Assembly: GCF_001550095.1 (NCBI RefSeq)
Contig: NZ_LRUC01000013.1
Location: 62,001 to 126,000 of the forward strand
Length of the DNA: 64,000 bases
Direction of reading: 5' to 3'
Source: Celeribacter ethanolicus
Lineage (GTDB): Bacteria > Pseudomonadota > Alphaproteobacteria > Rhodobacterales > Rhodobacteraceae
Part shown: piece after piece, positions 7,932 through 17,496 of the stretch
Position numbering within the stretch: position 1 is the stretch's first letter
How the letters are laid out: every line of letters starts with the position of its first letter
Program-made: the position numbers and the translations under genes
The notes under the pieces: generated by a model
The model's database searches: none
What the model was told of the DNA's origin: nothing
What the model saw: only the letters and a program-made list of their open reading frames with translations

Positions 7932-8933
7932 ATGTCCCAGACCCCGCCGCGCATTATGCCGAAACCCTTCAACGCCCCGCCGCAGGGGCTCTGGCGCGCC
8001 ACGCCGCCGGCGATCTTTCCGCCGATCATGGGGCTGATGGGCCTCGGGCTGGCCTGGCGCAACGCCGCCAAGGTGATCCCCGGCGCCCCCGCCTGGATCG
8101 GGGAAATGCTCCTTGGCGCCTTTTCTCTGCTCTATCTCTTCGCGCTCCTGACCTATGTTGCCAAGATGGCGCGCCGCCCCTCGGTGATCGCAGAGGACTT
8201 GCGCATTCTGCCGGGGCGGGCGGGGCTTGCCGCGGGCGCCGACACCGGCTTTCTCTTTGCCGCCGCTCTCGTGCCCTACTCAACGGGGCTGGCGAAAACC
8301 GTTCTGGTGCTCTCGCTGATCGCGCTGACCGTCGTGGCGCTGCTGATCCTGCGGTCCTTCGCGCTTGGCCCTGCCGAGCAGCGCAGGGTGACTCCCGCAT
8401 GGCATTTGTCTTTCGTCGGTTACATCCTCGCGCCGCTTTCCGCCGTGCCGCTGGGCTGGATCGGCCTGTCGCAGTTCATCTATATGACCACCCTGCCGAT
8501 CGCTCTGGCGATCTGGCTGATCTCCGTGCTTCAGGTGCTCAAGGCCGATGTGCCCGCGCCGCTGCGTCCGCTTCTGGCGATCCATATCGCGCCGCTCTCG
8601 CTCTTTGGCATCGTCTCGGTTCTGCTGGGCTATAATTCCGCCGCGGCGGGCTTTGGACTGATCGCCATCACCCTTCTGGTGATCGGCATTCTCGGCACGC
8701 CCTATCTGATCAAGGCAGGGTTCTCCGCGCTCTGGGGCGCCTTCACTTTTCCGCTCGCGGCCTTTGCCAACCTGATGTTTGCTGTGGCTTCCGTCTCGCC
8801 GGGCGCGTTCCGTCTGATCGGCGGGCTCGAACTGGTCGCGGCCACGCTGATCATCGTCTATATCGCCTCGAAGATCATGCAGATCTGGATGCGGGGCAAG
8901 CTGTCCAAGGCCACCAACGCCGCGACGGTCTGA
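7932..8933 (+). CDS. TDT/TehA-SLAC1 family membrane transporter
   Basis: 333-aa integral membrane protein with about ten hydrophobic helices and almost no extramembrane domain. The layout matches the tellurite-resistance/dicarboxylate transporter family (TehA, SLAC1, Mae1), whose members act as anion channels or C4-dicarboxylate carriers. The N-terminal stretch WRATPPAIFPPIMGLMGLG is typical of the first helix in this family. GAAGG at 7917-7921 lies about 10 bases before the start and is the likely ribosome site. It stands alone between the divergent NYN gene and guaB. The substrate cannot be read from sequence; anion or weak-acid efflux is the family expectation. Confidence 0.75.
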   Translation: MSQTPPRIMPKPFNAPPQGLWRATPPAIFPPIMGLMGLGLAWRNAAKVIPGAPAWIGEMLLGAFSLLYLFALLTYVAKMARRPSVIAEDLRILPGRAGLAAGADTGFLFAAALVPYSTGLAKTVLVLSLIALTVVALLILRSFALGPAEQRRVTPAWHLSFVGYILAPLSAVPLGWIGLSQFIYMTTLPIALAIWLISVLQVLKADVPAPLRPLLAIHIAPLSLFGIVSVLLGYNSAAAGFGLIAITLLVIGILGTPYLIKAGFSALWGAFTFPLAAFANLMFAVASVSPGAFRLIGGLELVAATLIIVYIASKIMQIWMRGKLSKATNAATV

Positions 8934-9017
8934 CGTTTCCTTTGCTGCCAAAACCTCGAAAAAGGGCTGCCTCCGAGGGGAGCGCGGCCCTAAATCTTGC
9001 GGGGCATCGCTGTAAAA

Positions 9018-9044
9018 CCCACAAAACGCCCTTTCCATTGTGGG
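9018..9044 (+). promoter_or_regulatory. Inverted repeat in guaB leader
   Basis: CCCACAA and TTGTGGG form 7-bp perfect arms separated by 13 bases, 51 bases before the guaB start. It may be a repressor site or a leader hairpin. No known purine operator is recognised. Confidence 0.3.
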
Positions 9045-9059
9045 GTATCCGTGCAATAG

Positions 9060-10547
<1,488 letters not shown>

Positions 10548-10572
10548 GGCTTCGAGACGACAGGATTGCAAG

Positions 10573-10601
10573 GCGCCACGGAATGAACCGTGGCGCTTTT
10601 T
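10573..10601 (+). terminator. Rho-independent terminator of guaB
   Basis: GCGCCACGG-AATGAA-CCGTGGCGC is a perfect 9-bp stem followed by TTTTT, 26 bases after the guaB stop. Confidence 0.9.
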
Positions 10602-10783
10602 CATTTTCTGCACCGCAGCTTCGTGACGCTGTGGCAAATTGATATTCTGCCGCTTTTGTGATCTAATATCAGCATGGCCATGGTGCCGGACTCACTCGCC
10701 CGTCGAAAGCGCGTCAGATGCGTTCTGTGCGAGAGAGACAGAATTGCCTTTTCCGCCCATGGTCCTGGGAAGAGGAGGGGAAC

Positions 10784-12139
10784 ATGTTGCATTCGGGACT
10801 TCGGAAAATCGCGCGTTGGGGGACGCTGTGGGGGACGGTGAGCCTTGCCTGTCTTGCTCTGCCGCTGGCCGGGGGGGCACAGGATCTTGATGCTCCCGCT
10901 CTGAAGGCCGCCGCGGAGGCGGGCGACATGGTCGCGGCGCGGCAGCTCGGCAGTGCGCTGCTCTGGGGCTATGGCGGTGTCGATCAGGATGTCGAGGCCG
11001 CGACGCTTTTGCTGACACATGCCGCCGAAGCGGGGGATGCCAAGGCGCAATCGACGCTCGGGCAGGCCTATCTTTGGGGCACGCCGCTGGCCAAGGATCT
11101 CGCCGAGGCCGACCGCCTCCTGAGCGCCGCCGCGGCCTTGGGCGATGCCAGTGCGATGCGGGTGCTGGGGCAACAGTTGATCGGCGGTTGGGTCATGCCG
11201 CAGGACATTGAGCGTGGCCTGCCTCTGCTCGAAGGTGCGGCGGCGCAGGGCGATGTTCCGGCCAAGATCGCGCTCGGGGAATTCTATCTCTATGGCAAGC
11301 CTCTGGCGAAAGACTGGACACGCGCCGAGGCGCTGTTCGAAGAGGCTGCCGCCGCGGGGGACGGCTCCGGTCTTGCGGCCTATGGCGCGATGCTGATGTG
11401 GAGCGAAAAGGACTGGAGGACCGCCGAGGCCGATCTCATCCGGGCCGGAGAGATGGGCGAGGGCGGGGCGTGGGTCACGCTCGCGGAAGGGGCGATGTAC
11501 GGCTATCTCGGAGCGGATTCGCGCGGCAAGTTCGACGGGTTCGCCGACAAGGCGCGGGCGGCGGGCGAGGAACGCATCGCGGTTCTCGAGTCGCAGCGTG
11601 CGACCTGGGGGATTTCCATGGAAGCCAGCGGCCCGAAAGCTCTGGCCGAGCTGGAAACCGCTGCGGAGGATGGCAATGTCACCGCTCTTCTGAACCTGAT
11701 TTCGCTGCAACGCGACGGCAATCGCTACAACATCCGCAAGGACCCGGCAGGCGCTCTGGCATCGCTTGAGGCCCATGGTGATCTGTTGAGTGCCGAGCAG
11801 CGGACGCAATACGCTCTGACGATCGCGGCCGCGACCCATCGCATGAAACAGGATCTGCCGAAGATGGCGGCCAGGATCGAGGCGGCCGTTGCGGAAACTC
11901 CCGGCCTGATGACCGACTGGTTTGGCAAGGAGCTCTACAAGGCCAATCCGAACCTCGCGATCTATATGTTGCAGGCTGATCTCAAGGCCCAGGGGCTTTA
12001 TGGCGGGGCGCAGGATGGCTATGCCGGACCGCGCACGCTCAAGGGGCTCTACAAGATGTGCAAAGCTTTGCCGGGCGAAGAGAATTGCGGCGACCGGGTG
12101 CTCGATGCCGGGTTGATCGGCAAGCTTCTGGCCCGTTAG
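10784..12139 (+). CDS. Exported Sel1-repeat (TPR-like) protein with PG-binding-like C-terminus
   Basis: 451-aa predicted periplasmic protein. The start is set by AGGAGGGG at 10773-10780; a frame start at 10718 lacks a signal. Residues about 10-32 form a Sec signal (SLACLALPLAGGAQ). Residues 38-230 hold repeated Sel1-like helices of the form AAEAGD..A...LG..Y.WG. The middle is alpha-helical and degenerate. The last 55 residues contain LKAQGLYGGAQDGYAGPRTL, which resembles the L..GLY.G..DG..GP.T core of peptidoglycan-binding repeats. Two Cys near the end (KMCK, ENCG) could form a disulphide. Sel1 proteins usually scaffold envelope or signalling complexes; no partner is evident. Function unknown. 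Confidence 0.75.
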   Translation: MLHSGLRKIARWGTLWGTVSLACLALPLAGGAQDLDAPALKAAAEAGDMVAARQLGSALLWGYGGVDQDVEAATLLLTHAAEAGDAKAQSTLGQAYLWGTPLAKDLAEADRLLSAAAALGDASAMRVLGQQLIGGWVMPQDIERGLPLLEGAAAQGDVPAKIALGEFYLYGKPLAKDWTRAEALFEEAAAAGDGSGLAAYGAMLMWSEKDWRTAEADLIRAGEMGEGGAWVTLAEGAMYGYLGADSRGKFDGFADKARAAGEERIAVLESQRATWGISMEASGPKALAELETAAEDGNVTALLNLISLQRDGNRYNIRKDPAGALASLEAHGDLLSAEQRTQYALTIAAATHRMKQDLPKMAARIEAAVAETPGLMTDWFGKELYKANPNLAIYMLQADLKAQGLYGGAQDGYAGPRTLKGLYKMCKALPGEENCGDRVLDAGLIGKLLAR

Positions 12140-12227
12140 GCGGCCTGTGACTGCGCGTTGATTGTCGGGCAGGGGCGGTGTAGGTCTGGGGAGAGGGATC
12201 GTGTCCGATCCGCAACCGGAGCCCTGA

Positions 12228-13409
12228 ATGACCCCTGCCGCCCGACTGTCCGCCGCCATCGAATGTCTCGACGATGTGCTCGCCGGTGAGAATGCCGAGC
12301 GCGTGCTCACCAACTGGGCGCGCGGGCATCGGTTCGCCGGGTCCAAGGATCGCGCCGCGATCCGGGATCATGTCTTCGACGCGTTGCGCTGCAAACGGTC
12401 CTATGGCTGGCTTGGTGGGGCGGGCGAGGCGCGCCCCTCCGGGCGTCAGTTGATGATCGGCGCGCTCCGGGCAGAGGGTGCCGATCCCGATACGCTGTTT
12501 TGTGACGACCGTTTCGCACCGCGCCCTTTGACCGACGAGGAACGCACGGCCCCTCCGGCGCTCGACGCGCCGCCGCGGGGTGTGCGTCTCGATTGCCCCG
12601 ACTGGCTTTTGCCGCTCTATGATGAAACGCTGGGCGCGGATGCAGAGGCCGCGCTCGCCCTCCTGCGTCAGCGTTCCGATGTCTTCCTGCGCGTCAATAT
12701 CCGCAAATCCACCCTGAGCTATGCGCTCGAACTTCTGGCCGACGACGGCATCGAGGCGGTGCCGCATCCGCTCTCCGAAACCGCCCTGAAAGTCACCCGT
12801 GGTGCGCGTGCCGTTGCCCGCTCGCAGGCCTATCTCACCGGCGTCGTGGAATTGCAGGACGCAGGCTCGCAGGCGATCATCGACGGCTTGCCTCTGGAAG
12901 ACGGCATGGCGGTTCTGGACTATTGCGCGGGGGGCGGTGGCAAGAGCCTTGCCATGGGCGCGCGCGCCGCGCTGAACCTCACGGCGCATGACGTCGACCC
13001 CGCGCGGATGCAGGACATCGCCCCGCGCGCCTCCCGGGCGGGGATCACGGTTCAGACCGCGCGCAAAGCCGATCTCGCCGCCGCCTACGATCTGGTGCTC
13101 TGCGACGTGCCCTGTTCCGGTTCCGGCGCGTTTTCCCGCAGCCCGCAGGGCAAATGGGCTCTGACCCAGGCCCGGCTCGACCGGCTGGTCGCACTTCAGG
13201 CCGAGATTCTCGCGGAAGTCGCCCCTCGTGTGTGCCCGGGAGGCGTGCTGGCCTATGCGACCTGTTCGTTGTTCGAGATGGAAAATGCAGCTCAGGTCGC
13301 GGGGTTTCTGGCGCGTCATGCCGCATTCGAGCCGATCCGTCAAAGGCAGATCAGCCCGCTGGAGGGCGGCGACGGTTTCTATTTCGCGACTCTGCGCCGC
13401 CTGAACTGA
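12228..13409 (+). CDS. RsmB/NOL1-type rRNA cytosine-C5 methyltransferase
   Basis: 393-aa SAM-dependent RNA (cytosine-5) methyltransferase of the NOL1/NOP2/Sun family, probably acting on 16S rRNA. The SAM-binding motif is LDYCAGGGGKSLAMGA. Motif IV is CDVPCSGSGAFSR and motif VI is YATCSLFEMEN; the two Cys are the catalytic pair. The N-terminal part is a NusB-like helical region shorter than in E. coli RsmB, so the exact target (C967-type) is inferred. ATG follows a GGAG at 12219-12222. It stands alone before cckA. Confidence 0.87.
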   Translation: MTPAARLSAAIECLDDVLAGENAERVLTNWARGHRFAGSKDRAAIRDHVFDALRCKRSYGWLGGAGEARPSGRQLMIGALRAEGADPDTLFCDDRFAPRPLTDEERTAPPALDAPPRGVRLDCPDWLLPLYDETLGADAEAALALLRQRSDVFLRVNIRKSTLSYALELLADDGIEAVPHPLSETALKVTRGARAVARSQAYLTGVVELQDAGSQAIIDGLPLEDGMAVLDYCAGGGGKSLAMGARAALNLTAHDVDPARMQDIAPRASRAGITVQTARKADLAAAYDLVLCDVPCSGSGAFSRSPQGKWALTQARLDRLVALQAEILAEVAPRVCPGGVLAYATCSLFEMENAAQVAGFLARHAAFEPIRQRQISPLEGGDGFYFATLRRLN

Positions 13410-13504
13410 CGCAAAACGCAACTTTTTATCTGACGTGTAAAATTCTTATCGGATACAACTTTACCGATAGTTATTCGCGTTTTATCCTCGTTTTGTGCTG
13501 CCGA

Positions 13505-13519
13505 TTAAAGAGCCGTTAA
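13505..13519 (+). promoter_or_regulatory. CtrA-type binding box upstream of cckA
   Basis: TTAA-AGAGCCG-TTAA, followed by CC, exactly matches the CtrA consensus TTAA-N7-TTAA known from Caulobacter and Rhodobacterales. It lies about 160 bases before the cckA start. CckA is the kinase at the top of the phosphorelay that phosphorylates CtrA, so the site suggests feedback control. The motif is seen; binding is inferred. Confidence 0.6.
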
Positions 13520-13678
13520 CCAAATCACCGCAAAACTCGGCCAGGATCCGTCAGGATCGGCCAAAATCGGGCCAAAATCGGCAAGACATCGGGGACATCC
13601 CGTGGGACAGTGCTCTGGATTGCGTATTGCGCAACCGGTTCGGCGCGTCACCCGGGAAAGAAACGCAAAGGGGAACAG

Positions 13679-16000
13679 GTGTTCAGCACCAGCATGACCG
13701 CAGGGCCATTGTCGAAACAGGCCGAACGGATCGCACCTTACAGCATGGGGCTTGCTCTGGGCGGGCTGGCACTTTGTGTCGGAGCCTTGATCCTGCCGGT
13801 CCCGCAACTCGGTCTCATCCTGTTCAGTGGCGGCGCCGCATTGCTTTGGGCCGCACTTCTGGTGCGGGTCCTCAACCACCGCCGGCATGTGGCGCGCAAC
13901 CGTCTCAACATGGCGCTGGCCGAATTTGTCGCCAATGACGCCGCACCCTCTTTCACCACCGATCTGAATGGGGTGATCGGCTATGAAAACCGGGCCGCGA
14001 TCGAACGGTTCGGCGGGCGCGGTGGCCAGACGCTGCTCCACGCCCTCGAAGAGGTCTTTGCGGCCCCCGGCGCGACGCTCAGCCGGCTGCAATCGCGGGC
14101 GCTGGCCAAAGGGGCGGCGCGCGAGGACGTGGTGATGCGCCACGGTCATATGCGCCTCTCGGTGCATCTGATTGGCGAAAGCGGTTTCCTGTGGCGGCTC
14201 GAGGACATGGCCGAACGCGGTGGCGCGTTCGATGGCGACGCGATCTCCCTGCCGATGGTCACCCTGTCGAAGAACAACACGGTGCTGTTTCTGAACGAAC
14301 CGATGCGGCGCCTGATCGGGCACCGCGAAAAGGCGCTGGACCGGGTGGTGACCGACTTGCCGATCCGTCCGGGGGATGTCCATGTCCTGGCGGGTGTCGA
14401 GGGGCGGATCCATGCCCGCGTCGCGCAATACGAACGCTCGGGAACGGGACGTAAGGAATTGTATTTCCTTCCGGAAACGACTCCGAGTCTCGGCGCATGG
14501 GAGGCCTTGGACGCGTTGCCGGTCGCACTTTTGAAAGTGGCAGTGGACGGGCGTATCCTGCAATCCAACCGCCCCGCGCGGGAGCTTCTGGCGATCCCGT
14601 CGCATGACCGTCTGAGTCTTGGCGATCTGGTGGAGGGGCTGGGGCGACCGGTGCAGGACTGGGTCTCGGATGTGGCCATGGGGCGGGCGCGCAAGCCCGA
14701 GTTCGTGCGGGCCTCGCGCCCGCAAAGCGATACCTTCCTGCAAATTTCTCTCAACCGCGTCGAAGGCAAGGGAGAAGGCAAGAAGGACCAGATCGAACTG
14801 ATCGCCGTGCTCTCTGATGCGACGGAGTTGAAATCGCTCGAGGCGCAATTCGTGCAATCGCAAAAGATGCAGGCCATCGGCCAGCTCGCGGGTGGTGTAG
14901 CACATGATTTCAACAATCTTTTGACTGCAATATCAGGGCATTGCGATCTGTTGCTGTTGCGTCATGATAAGGCCGATCCGGACTATGGCGATCTCGTGCA
15001 GATTCATCAGAACGCCAACCGGGCCGCGTCTCTGGTCGGACAGCTTCTGGCGTTTTCGCGCAAGCAGACGCTCAAGCCCGAGGTGATCGACCTGCGCGAT
15101 ACGCTGTCCGATCTGACCCATCTTCTGAACCGTCTGGTGGGCGAAAAGGTCAGCCTGTCGCTCGACCATGACGCCGGGCTCCTGCCGATCCGGGTCGACA
15201 AGCGCCAGCTCGAGCAGGTGATCATGAACCTTGTGGTTAACGCCCGCGACGCCATGCCGTTGGGCGGCGAGATCAAGATCGAGACCCGCAACGAGGTGCT
15301 CCGGGACGCGTTTACCCGCGACCGGGCGACGATTCCGCCGGGGGAATATGTCGTGGTGACCGTGTCGGATCAGGGCGTCGGCATCCCGCCGGACCGGCTG
15401 CAAAAAGTGTTCGAACCGTTCTACACCACGAAGCGGACGGGTGAAGGCACTGGGCTTGGGTTGTCGACCGCTTATGGCATCATCAAGCAGACCGGCGGTT
15501 TCATTTTCGTCGACAGCGTGGTGGGCAGCGGCACGGCCTTCACCATTTTCCTGCCGGCGCATACGGCTCGGGCCGAGGCAGTGGTCGAGGCGGCGAACAA
15601 GCCGGTCGCGGAGGCGCATCCGACCTCCGAGCGGGGCTCCGGCGTGATCCTTCTGGTGGAGGACGAGGCGCCGGTGCGGGCCTTTGCCTCCCGCGCGCTG
15701 CGATTGCGTGGGTACACGGTGATCGAGGCTGAGAATGCCGAGGAGGCGCTCGAGACGCTGGAGGACGAGAGCCTGCATATCGACGTTTTCGTGTCCGACG
15801 TGATCATGCCGGGGATGGACGGGCCGAGCTGGGTCTCCGAGGCGCTGAAACACCGTCCGGGTGTAAAGGTGGTCTTCGTCTCCGGCTATGCGGAAGATCA
15901 TTTCTCTGAACAGCAATCGCGCATTCCGAATTCGACCTTCCTGCCGAAACCGTTTTCCTTGTCGGAACTGACCGCGACGGTGCAGGCACAGTTTCACTGA
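13679..16000 (+). CDS. cckA: Hybrid histidine kinase CckA
   Basis: 773-aa membrane-bound hybrid kinase/phosphatase that feeds phosphate through ChpT to the cell-cycle regulator CtrA. I place the start at GTG 13679 because AAAGGGGAAC lies just before it; ATG 13694 is an alternative. Two membrane helices lie at about residues 20-65. PAS-like regions fill 80-380. The H-box GGVAHDFNNLLTAISGH holds the phospho-acceptor H409. An HATPase follows (N-box NLVVNARDAM, G-box KRTGEGTGLGLST). A C-terminal receiver (about 655-773) has acceptor D707 in VSDVIMPGMDG. The order matches alphaproteobacterial CckA. It directly precedes recA, an arrangement frequent in Rhodobacterales. A CtrA box lies upstream; I found no LexA box there. 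Confidence 0.93.
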   Translation: MFSTSMTAGPLSKQAERIAPYSMGLALGGLALCVGALILPVPQLGLILFSGGAALLWAALLVRVLNHRRHVARNRLNMALAEFVANDAAPSFTTDLNGVIGYENRAAIERFGGRGGQTLLHALEEVFAAPGATLSRLQSRALAKGAAREDVVMRHGHMRLSVHLIGESGFLWRLEDMAERGGAFDGDAISLPMVTLSKNNTVLFLNEPMRRLIGHREKALDRVVTDLPIRPGDVHVLAGVEGRIHARVAQYERSGTGRKELYFLPETTPSLGAWEALDALPVALLKVAVDGRILQSNRPARELLAIPSHDRLSLGDLVEGLGRPVQDWVSDVAMGRARKPEFVRASRPQSDTFLQISLNRVEGKGEGKKDQIELIAVLSDATELKSLEAQFVQSQKMQAIGQLAGGVAHDFNNLLTAISGHCDLLLLRHDKADPDYGDLVQIHQNANRAASLVGQLLAFSRKQTLKPEVIDLRDTLSDLTHLLNRLVGEKVSLSLDHDAGLLPIRVDKRQLEQVIMNLVVNARDAMPLGGEIKIETRNEVLRDAFTRDRATIPPGEYVVVTVSDQGVGIPPDRLQKVFEPFYTTKRTGEGTGLGLSTAYGIIKQTGGFIFVDSVVGSGTAFTIFLPAHTARAEAVVEAANKPVAEAHPTSERGSGVILLVEDEAPVRAFASRALRLRGYTVIEAENAEEALETLEDESLHIDVFVSDVIMPGMDGPSWVSEALKHRPGVKVVFVSGYAEDHFSEQQSRIPNSTFLPKPFSLSELTATVQAQFH

Positions 16001-16031
16001 AAATCATGTCTTTTCAAGGTGTTTCGGGGGC

Positions 16032-16055
16032 GCCCTTCCGGAAGGGCATAATTTT
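16032..16055 (+). terminator. Terminator-like hairpin after cckA
   Basis: GCCCTTCCGGAAGGGC is a 16-bp perfect palindrome followed by ATAATTTTT, 31 bases after the cckA stop. The loop must open from the palindrome centre, so the stem is effectively 6 bp. A weak intrinsic terminator is the best reading. Confidence 0.6.
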
Positions 16056-16074
16056 TGCACGCCCAGGTCTTTTG

Positions 16075-16089
16075 ATAACCTGTCGTTAA
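16075..16089 (+). promoter_or_regulatory. CtrA-like site upstream of recA
   Basis: ATAA-CCTGTCG-TTAA (then CC) matches TTAA-N7-TTAA with one mismatch in the first half. It lies about 175 bases before recA and 75 bases upstream of the SOS box. It could place recA under CtrA as well as LexA. Chance matches with one mismatch are not rare, so confidence is modest. Confidence 0.35.
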
Positions 16090-16163
16090 CCGATTCCAGA
16101 TCAAAGTGATTTCCATAAATTTAAGTTGAAATGTTCTCTTTCTGTGCTCATAAGGATAAGTGA

Positions 16164-16178
16164 GAACAAGAGGCGAAC
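16164..16178 (+). promoter_or_regulatory. SOS box (LexA site) of recA
   Basis: GAAC-AAGAGGC-GAAC is an exact direct-repeat SOS box of the alphaproteobacterial type (reverse complement GTTC-N7-GTTC, described for Rhodobacter and Rhizobium LexA). It sits 86 bases before the recA start, the expected place for LexA repression. Confidence 0.85.
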
Positions 16179-16263
16179 AAGGCCCCGCTCAGAGCAGTCC
16201 CCAGCCCCGCGACGTTTCCGCGATGGACGCTTTTTGACGGGTGTGAGATAAGGGATTGAACAG

Positions 16264-17358
16264 ATGGCAACGGCGACCAGAGACGTAGAAAAAAACATGG
16301 CAAAGAACGACAAGCAGAACGGGGACAAGCAGAAGGCGCTCGAAAGCGCGCTGGCGCAGATCGAACGTCAATTCGGCAAAGGGTCGATCATGAAACTCGG
16401 CGCCGACAACCCGGTGCAGGAGATCGAAGCGACCTCCACGGGTTCTCTGGGGCTCGATATTGCGCTTGGCATCGGCGGCATTCCGAAAGGCCGTATCGTC
16501 GAGATCTACGGCCCGGAATCCTCGGGGAAAACCACGCTGACCCTGCATTGCGTCGCCGAGGAACAGAAAAAGGGCGGCGTTTGCGCGTTCGTCGATGCCG
16601 AACATGCGCTCGATCCGATCTATGCCAAGAAACTCGGCGTCGACCTCGACGAGCTGCTGATTTCCCAGCCCGACACCGGCGAGCAGGCGCTCGAGATCGT
16701 CGACACCTTGGTGCGCTCCGGGGCCGTGTCGCTGGTCGTGGTCGACTCGGTGGCCGCTCTGACGCCGAAATCCGAGCTTGAAGGCGACATGGGCGACAGC
16801 TCCGTGGGGGTTCAGGCCCGTCTGATGTCGCAGGCGATGCGTAAGCTGACCGGCTCGATCAGCCGCTCGAAATGCACCGTGATTTTCATCAACCAGATCC
16901 GCATGAAAATCGGCGTGATGTTCGGTTCGCCCGAAACCACCACCGGCGGCAACGCCCTGAAGTTCTACTCCTCCGTGCGCATGGACATCCGCCGCATCGG
17001 AGCGATCAAGGACCGCGACGAGGTGGTCGGCAACGAGACTCGCGTGAAAATCGTGAAAAACAAGGTCGCGCCGCCGTTCAAACAGGTCGAATTCGACATC
17101 ATGTATGGCGAAGGCATCTCGAAAACCGGCGAGCTTTTGGACCTCGGCGTCAAGGCGGGCGTGGTCGATAAATCCGGCGCGTGGTTCTCTTACGGCGACG
17201 AGCGCATCGGGCAGGGCCGGGAGAATGCGAAACGCTATCTCAAGGACAACCCGCAGACCGCGCTGGAGATCGAGGACAAGATCCGCGCCGCCCACGGGCT
17301 CGATTTCGACATGGGCGACGGGTTCGAGCATGATGACATGATCGACGACGACGAATAA
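16264..17358 (+). CDS. recA: Recombinase RecA
   Basis: 364-aa DNA strand-exchange ATPase and LexA co-protease. The core begins with [18 protein letters not shown]. Walker [10 protein letters not shown] is at about residues 83-91, Walker [11 protein letters not shown] follows, and DNA-binding loop L2 ([19 protein letters not shown]) is intact. The C-terminus is short and acidic ([11 protein letters not shown]), as usual. ATG 16264 gives the N-terminus [11 protein letters not shown], while M12 at 16297 is an alternative. It is preceded by an SOS box and a CtrA-like site, and followed by its own terminator before alaS. Confidence 0.97.
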   Translation: MATATRDVEKNMAKNDKQNGDKQKALESALAQIERQFGKGSIMKLGADNPVQEIEATSTGSLGLDIALGIGGIPKGRIVEIYGPESSGKTTLTLHCVAEEQKKGGVCAFVDAEHALDPIYAKKLGVDLDELLISQPDTGEQALEIVDTLVRSGAVSLVVVDSVAALTPKSELEGDMGDSSVGVQARLMSQAMRKLTGSISRSKCTVIFINQIRMKIGVMFGSPETTTGGNALKFYSSVRMDIRRIGAIKDRDEVVGNETRVKIVKNKVAPPFKQVEFDIMYGEGISKTGELLDLGVKAGVVDKSGAWFSYGDERIGQGRENAKRYLKDNPQTALEIEDKIRAAHGLDFDMGDGFEHDDMIDDDE

Positions 17359-17383
17359 TTCGTCCGACCGTCCTAGGATTTCA

Positions 17384-17414
17384 GGGCCGAAGCCATGAGG
17401 GTTTCGGCCCTTTT
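17384..17414 (+). terminator. Rho-independent terminator of recA
   Basis: GGGCCGAAGCC and GGGTTTCGGCCC pair around a short ATGA loop, with one G-U pair, and run into TTTT, 26 bases after the recA stop. Confidence 0.85.
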
Positions 17415-17496
17415 CCGTTTGGCGCTTATGGACAGCACGGGCGCGCGCGGGTAAACCATGCCGAACGCCAAGATTTTCCGTAAGGACGCGCCCACC

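Noticed and set aside
13410-13678. LexA site upstream of cckA, as reported in Rhodobacter
   Set aside because: No GTTC-N7-GTTC or GAAC-N7-GAAC is present; the closest GAAC...GTTC (GAACAGGTGTTC) has a 4-base gap.
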